DNA from: Plasmodiophora brassicae
Taxonomy: Eukaryota; Endomyxa: Phytomyxea; Phytomyxea; Plasmodiophorida
Reading direction: 5' to 3'
Length of the DNA stretch: 64,000 bases
NCBI GenBank assembly: GCA_036867785.1
Contig: CP145410.1
Span: 1,240,001-1,304,000 of the forward strand
Shown here: piece after piece, positions 62,968-64,000 of the stretch
Position numbering within the stretch: position 1 is the stretch's first letter
Layout of the letters: every line of letters begins with the position of its first letter
Position numbers and translations under genes: made by a program
Notes under the pieces: model-generated
Told to the model about the DNA's origin: nothing
Database searches by the model: none
The model's input: only the letters and a program-made list of their open reading frames with translations

Positions 62968-64000
62968 GTGAACGACATGGCGGTGCAACACGTTGTCCAG
63001 GGACTGTGGAAGGAGGCCGTCGATGCTGCCGATGGTTCTGCTTGGAGGCCGTCGCCGATGACGCAGGACTGGGCCCTGATGGACACGACGACTGCTGCTG
63101 CCACAGTTGGAGCCTACTTGGTCGGCATCCTGGTCCTGCGGTTGTTCATGGGGTTCCGCGGCAAAGGATACAACGTGAAGTCACTCGTCCTGATTCACAA
63201 CATGGGTATGTTCCTGCTTAGCGCCTACATGTGCGTGGAGACCATCCGTCAGGCATGGCTGGCCAATTACTCCCTCTTCGGTACGCCGACTGTTCATGAC
63301 AATGGATCCGTTCTGATGCGGTTACAGGGAATGCTGTTGACGAGTCTCCAAAGGGCATCGGGATGGCACGGATTCTGCACATTTTCTTCGTGTCGAAGGT
63401 GGCATGTGTGTCCTCTTTGTACATTGAAGCGGCCCTGACAGCCTTCCTAAATGCAGGTGTTTGAATTCATGGACACGATCATTATGTGCCTGCGTTGCCG
63501 CTTCCGCCAGATTACCTTCTTACACGTCTACCACCACGCCAGTATTTTCGCTATCTGGTGGGCGATTGTCAAGTACTATCCAGGGGGAGGTCCGGCTTCG
63601 TGTCGCAGAATTGTGTGCTATGTACTGACGCCACATCACCTCAGAGGCGTACTTCTCCTGCACTCTGAACTCGTTTGTACACGTCGCGATGTATGGCTAC
63701 TACTTCTGGAGCGCCGTTGTCCCTCGCACTGACGAGAAACGGCCGCATTGGACTCATCCGGTAGAGAGACGATTCCTATCCATTGTTTTATATGTTTCGT
63801 TTACTGCCTCTCTTTGTAGGCGTTCTACCGTCGCTACATTACGCGGCTTCAAATGACCCAGTTCACAGTCATGCTCTTCCAGGCGGCATACGACTGCGTC
63901 GTTCCTTCGCCGTATCCGAAGCGAATGGCAATGCTGCTGTTTGTTTGTAAGTTCTTTCCGTTGCCCTGTCGCCTCTTAAAGATTGCTGAACAAGTCGTTT
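62968..64000 (+). CDS. ELO-family very-long-chain fatty acid elongase (partial, 3' end outside window)
   Basis: ELO proteins are the 3-ketoacyl-CoA synthases of ER fatty-acid elongation. The ATG at 62968 gives a short lumenal N-terminus and the first spans (AAATVGAYLVGILVLRLFMG, NVKSLVLIHNMGMFLLSAYM). The next exon, after an intron near 63283-63355, ends in ARILHIFFVSK. The following exon opens VFEFMDTIIMCLRCRFRQIT and carries the catalytic histidine box FLHVYHHASIFAIWW (HxxHH, about 63523). Further exons have CTLNSFVHVAMYGYYFWSAV, then after an intron FYRRYITRLQMTQFTVMLFQ. A donor GTAAGT near 63948 starts another intron at the window edge. The His box type HVYHH belongs to the ELO subfamilies acting on saturated, mono- and polyunsaturated chains (HxxHH); chain preference is not predictable. 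Confidence 0.88.

Overview
The window is nuclear DNA of a unicellular or lower eukaryote with a very compact genome. Most genes are split by tiny introns; the ones I could delimit from the reading frame are 48-66 bp. The standard stop codons are used, gene ends lie 9 to a few hundred bases apart, and coding GC is high. Several genes serve cilia or flagella (CEP120, CFAP74, TBC1D32/BROMI, RSPH3), so the organism builds, or descends from something that built, a motile flagellum. An intronless ELP1, a PF11397-type GlcNAc transferase and small GC-rich genes would suit a protist such as a plasmodiophorid/cercozoan or a zoosporic lineage. That placement is a guess.

Layout: 1-2.2 kb, the end of an unidentified multi-exon gene (+). 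2.3-6.5 kb, TIM21 and CEP120 (-). 6.7-9.2 kb, a multi-pass membrane protein (+) and a glycosyltransferase (-). 9.2-11.4 kb, a gene-poor stretch with an ankyrin-like remnant. 11.4-19.3 kb, a RhoGAP, CFAP74 and a CCDC51/MITOK-like mitochondrial channel (+). 19.5-23.3 kb, intronless ELP1 (-). 23.3-25.8 kb, an accessory island with a near-perfect inverted duplication of an unknown gene, a cluster of heat-shock-element-like decamers and a possible retroelement protease fossil. 25.8-35.6 kb, a MOV10-type helicase carrying an N-terminal EXD1-like exonuclease fold, TBC1D32, and STI1/HOP behind a heat-shock-like element (+). 35.6-36.8 kb, SPF30 with two Tudor domains (-). 37.6-44.2 kb, MOT1/BTAF1 with many introns (+). 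44.2-48.7 kb, GUCD1 (-), an unidentified small gene (-), TIM13 (+) and TYW1 (-). 49.1-54.4 kb, RSPH3 (+), OGG1 (-), DDI1 (+), SDHAF2 (-) and a 47-residue one-TM microprotein (+). 54.6-62.4 kb, SMC6 (+), eIF2B-alpha (-) and an SLC18B1-like MFS carrier (-). 63-64 kb, the 5' part of an ELO fatty-acid elongase (+), cut by the window edge.

The genes do not form operons. Recurring themes are mitochondrial biogenesis (TIM21, TIM13, MITOK-like, SDHAF2), tRNA wobble or anticodon-loop modification (ELP1, TYW1), cilia, genome maintenance (OGG1, SMC6, DDI1) and transcription or splicing (MOT1, SPF30). Exon junctions were inferred by eye from frame, GT/GC..AG signals and remembered family alignments; gene spans are more reliable than internal borders.
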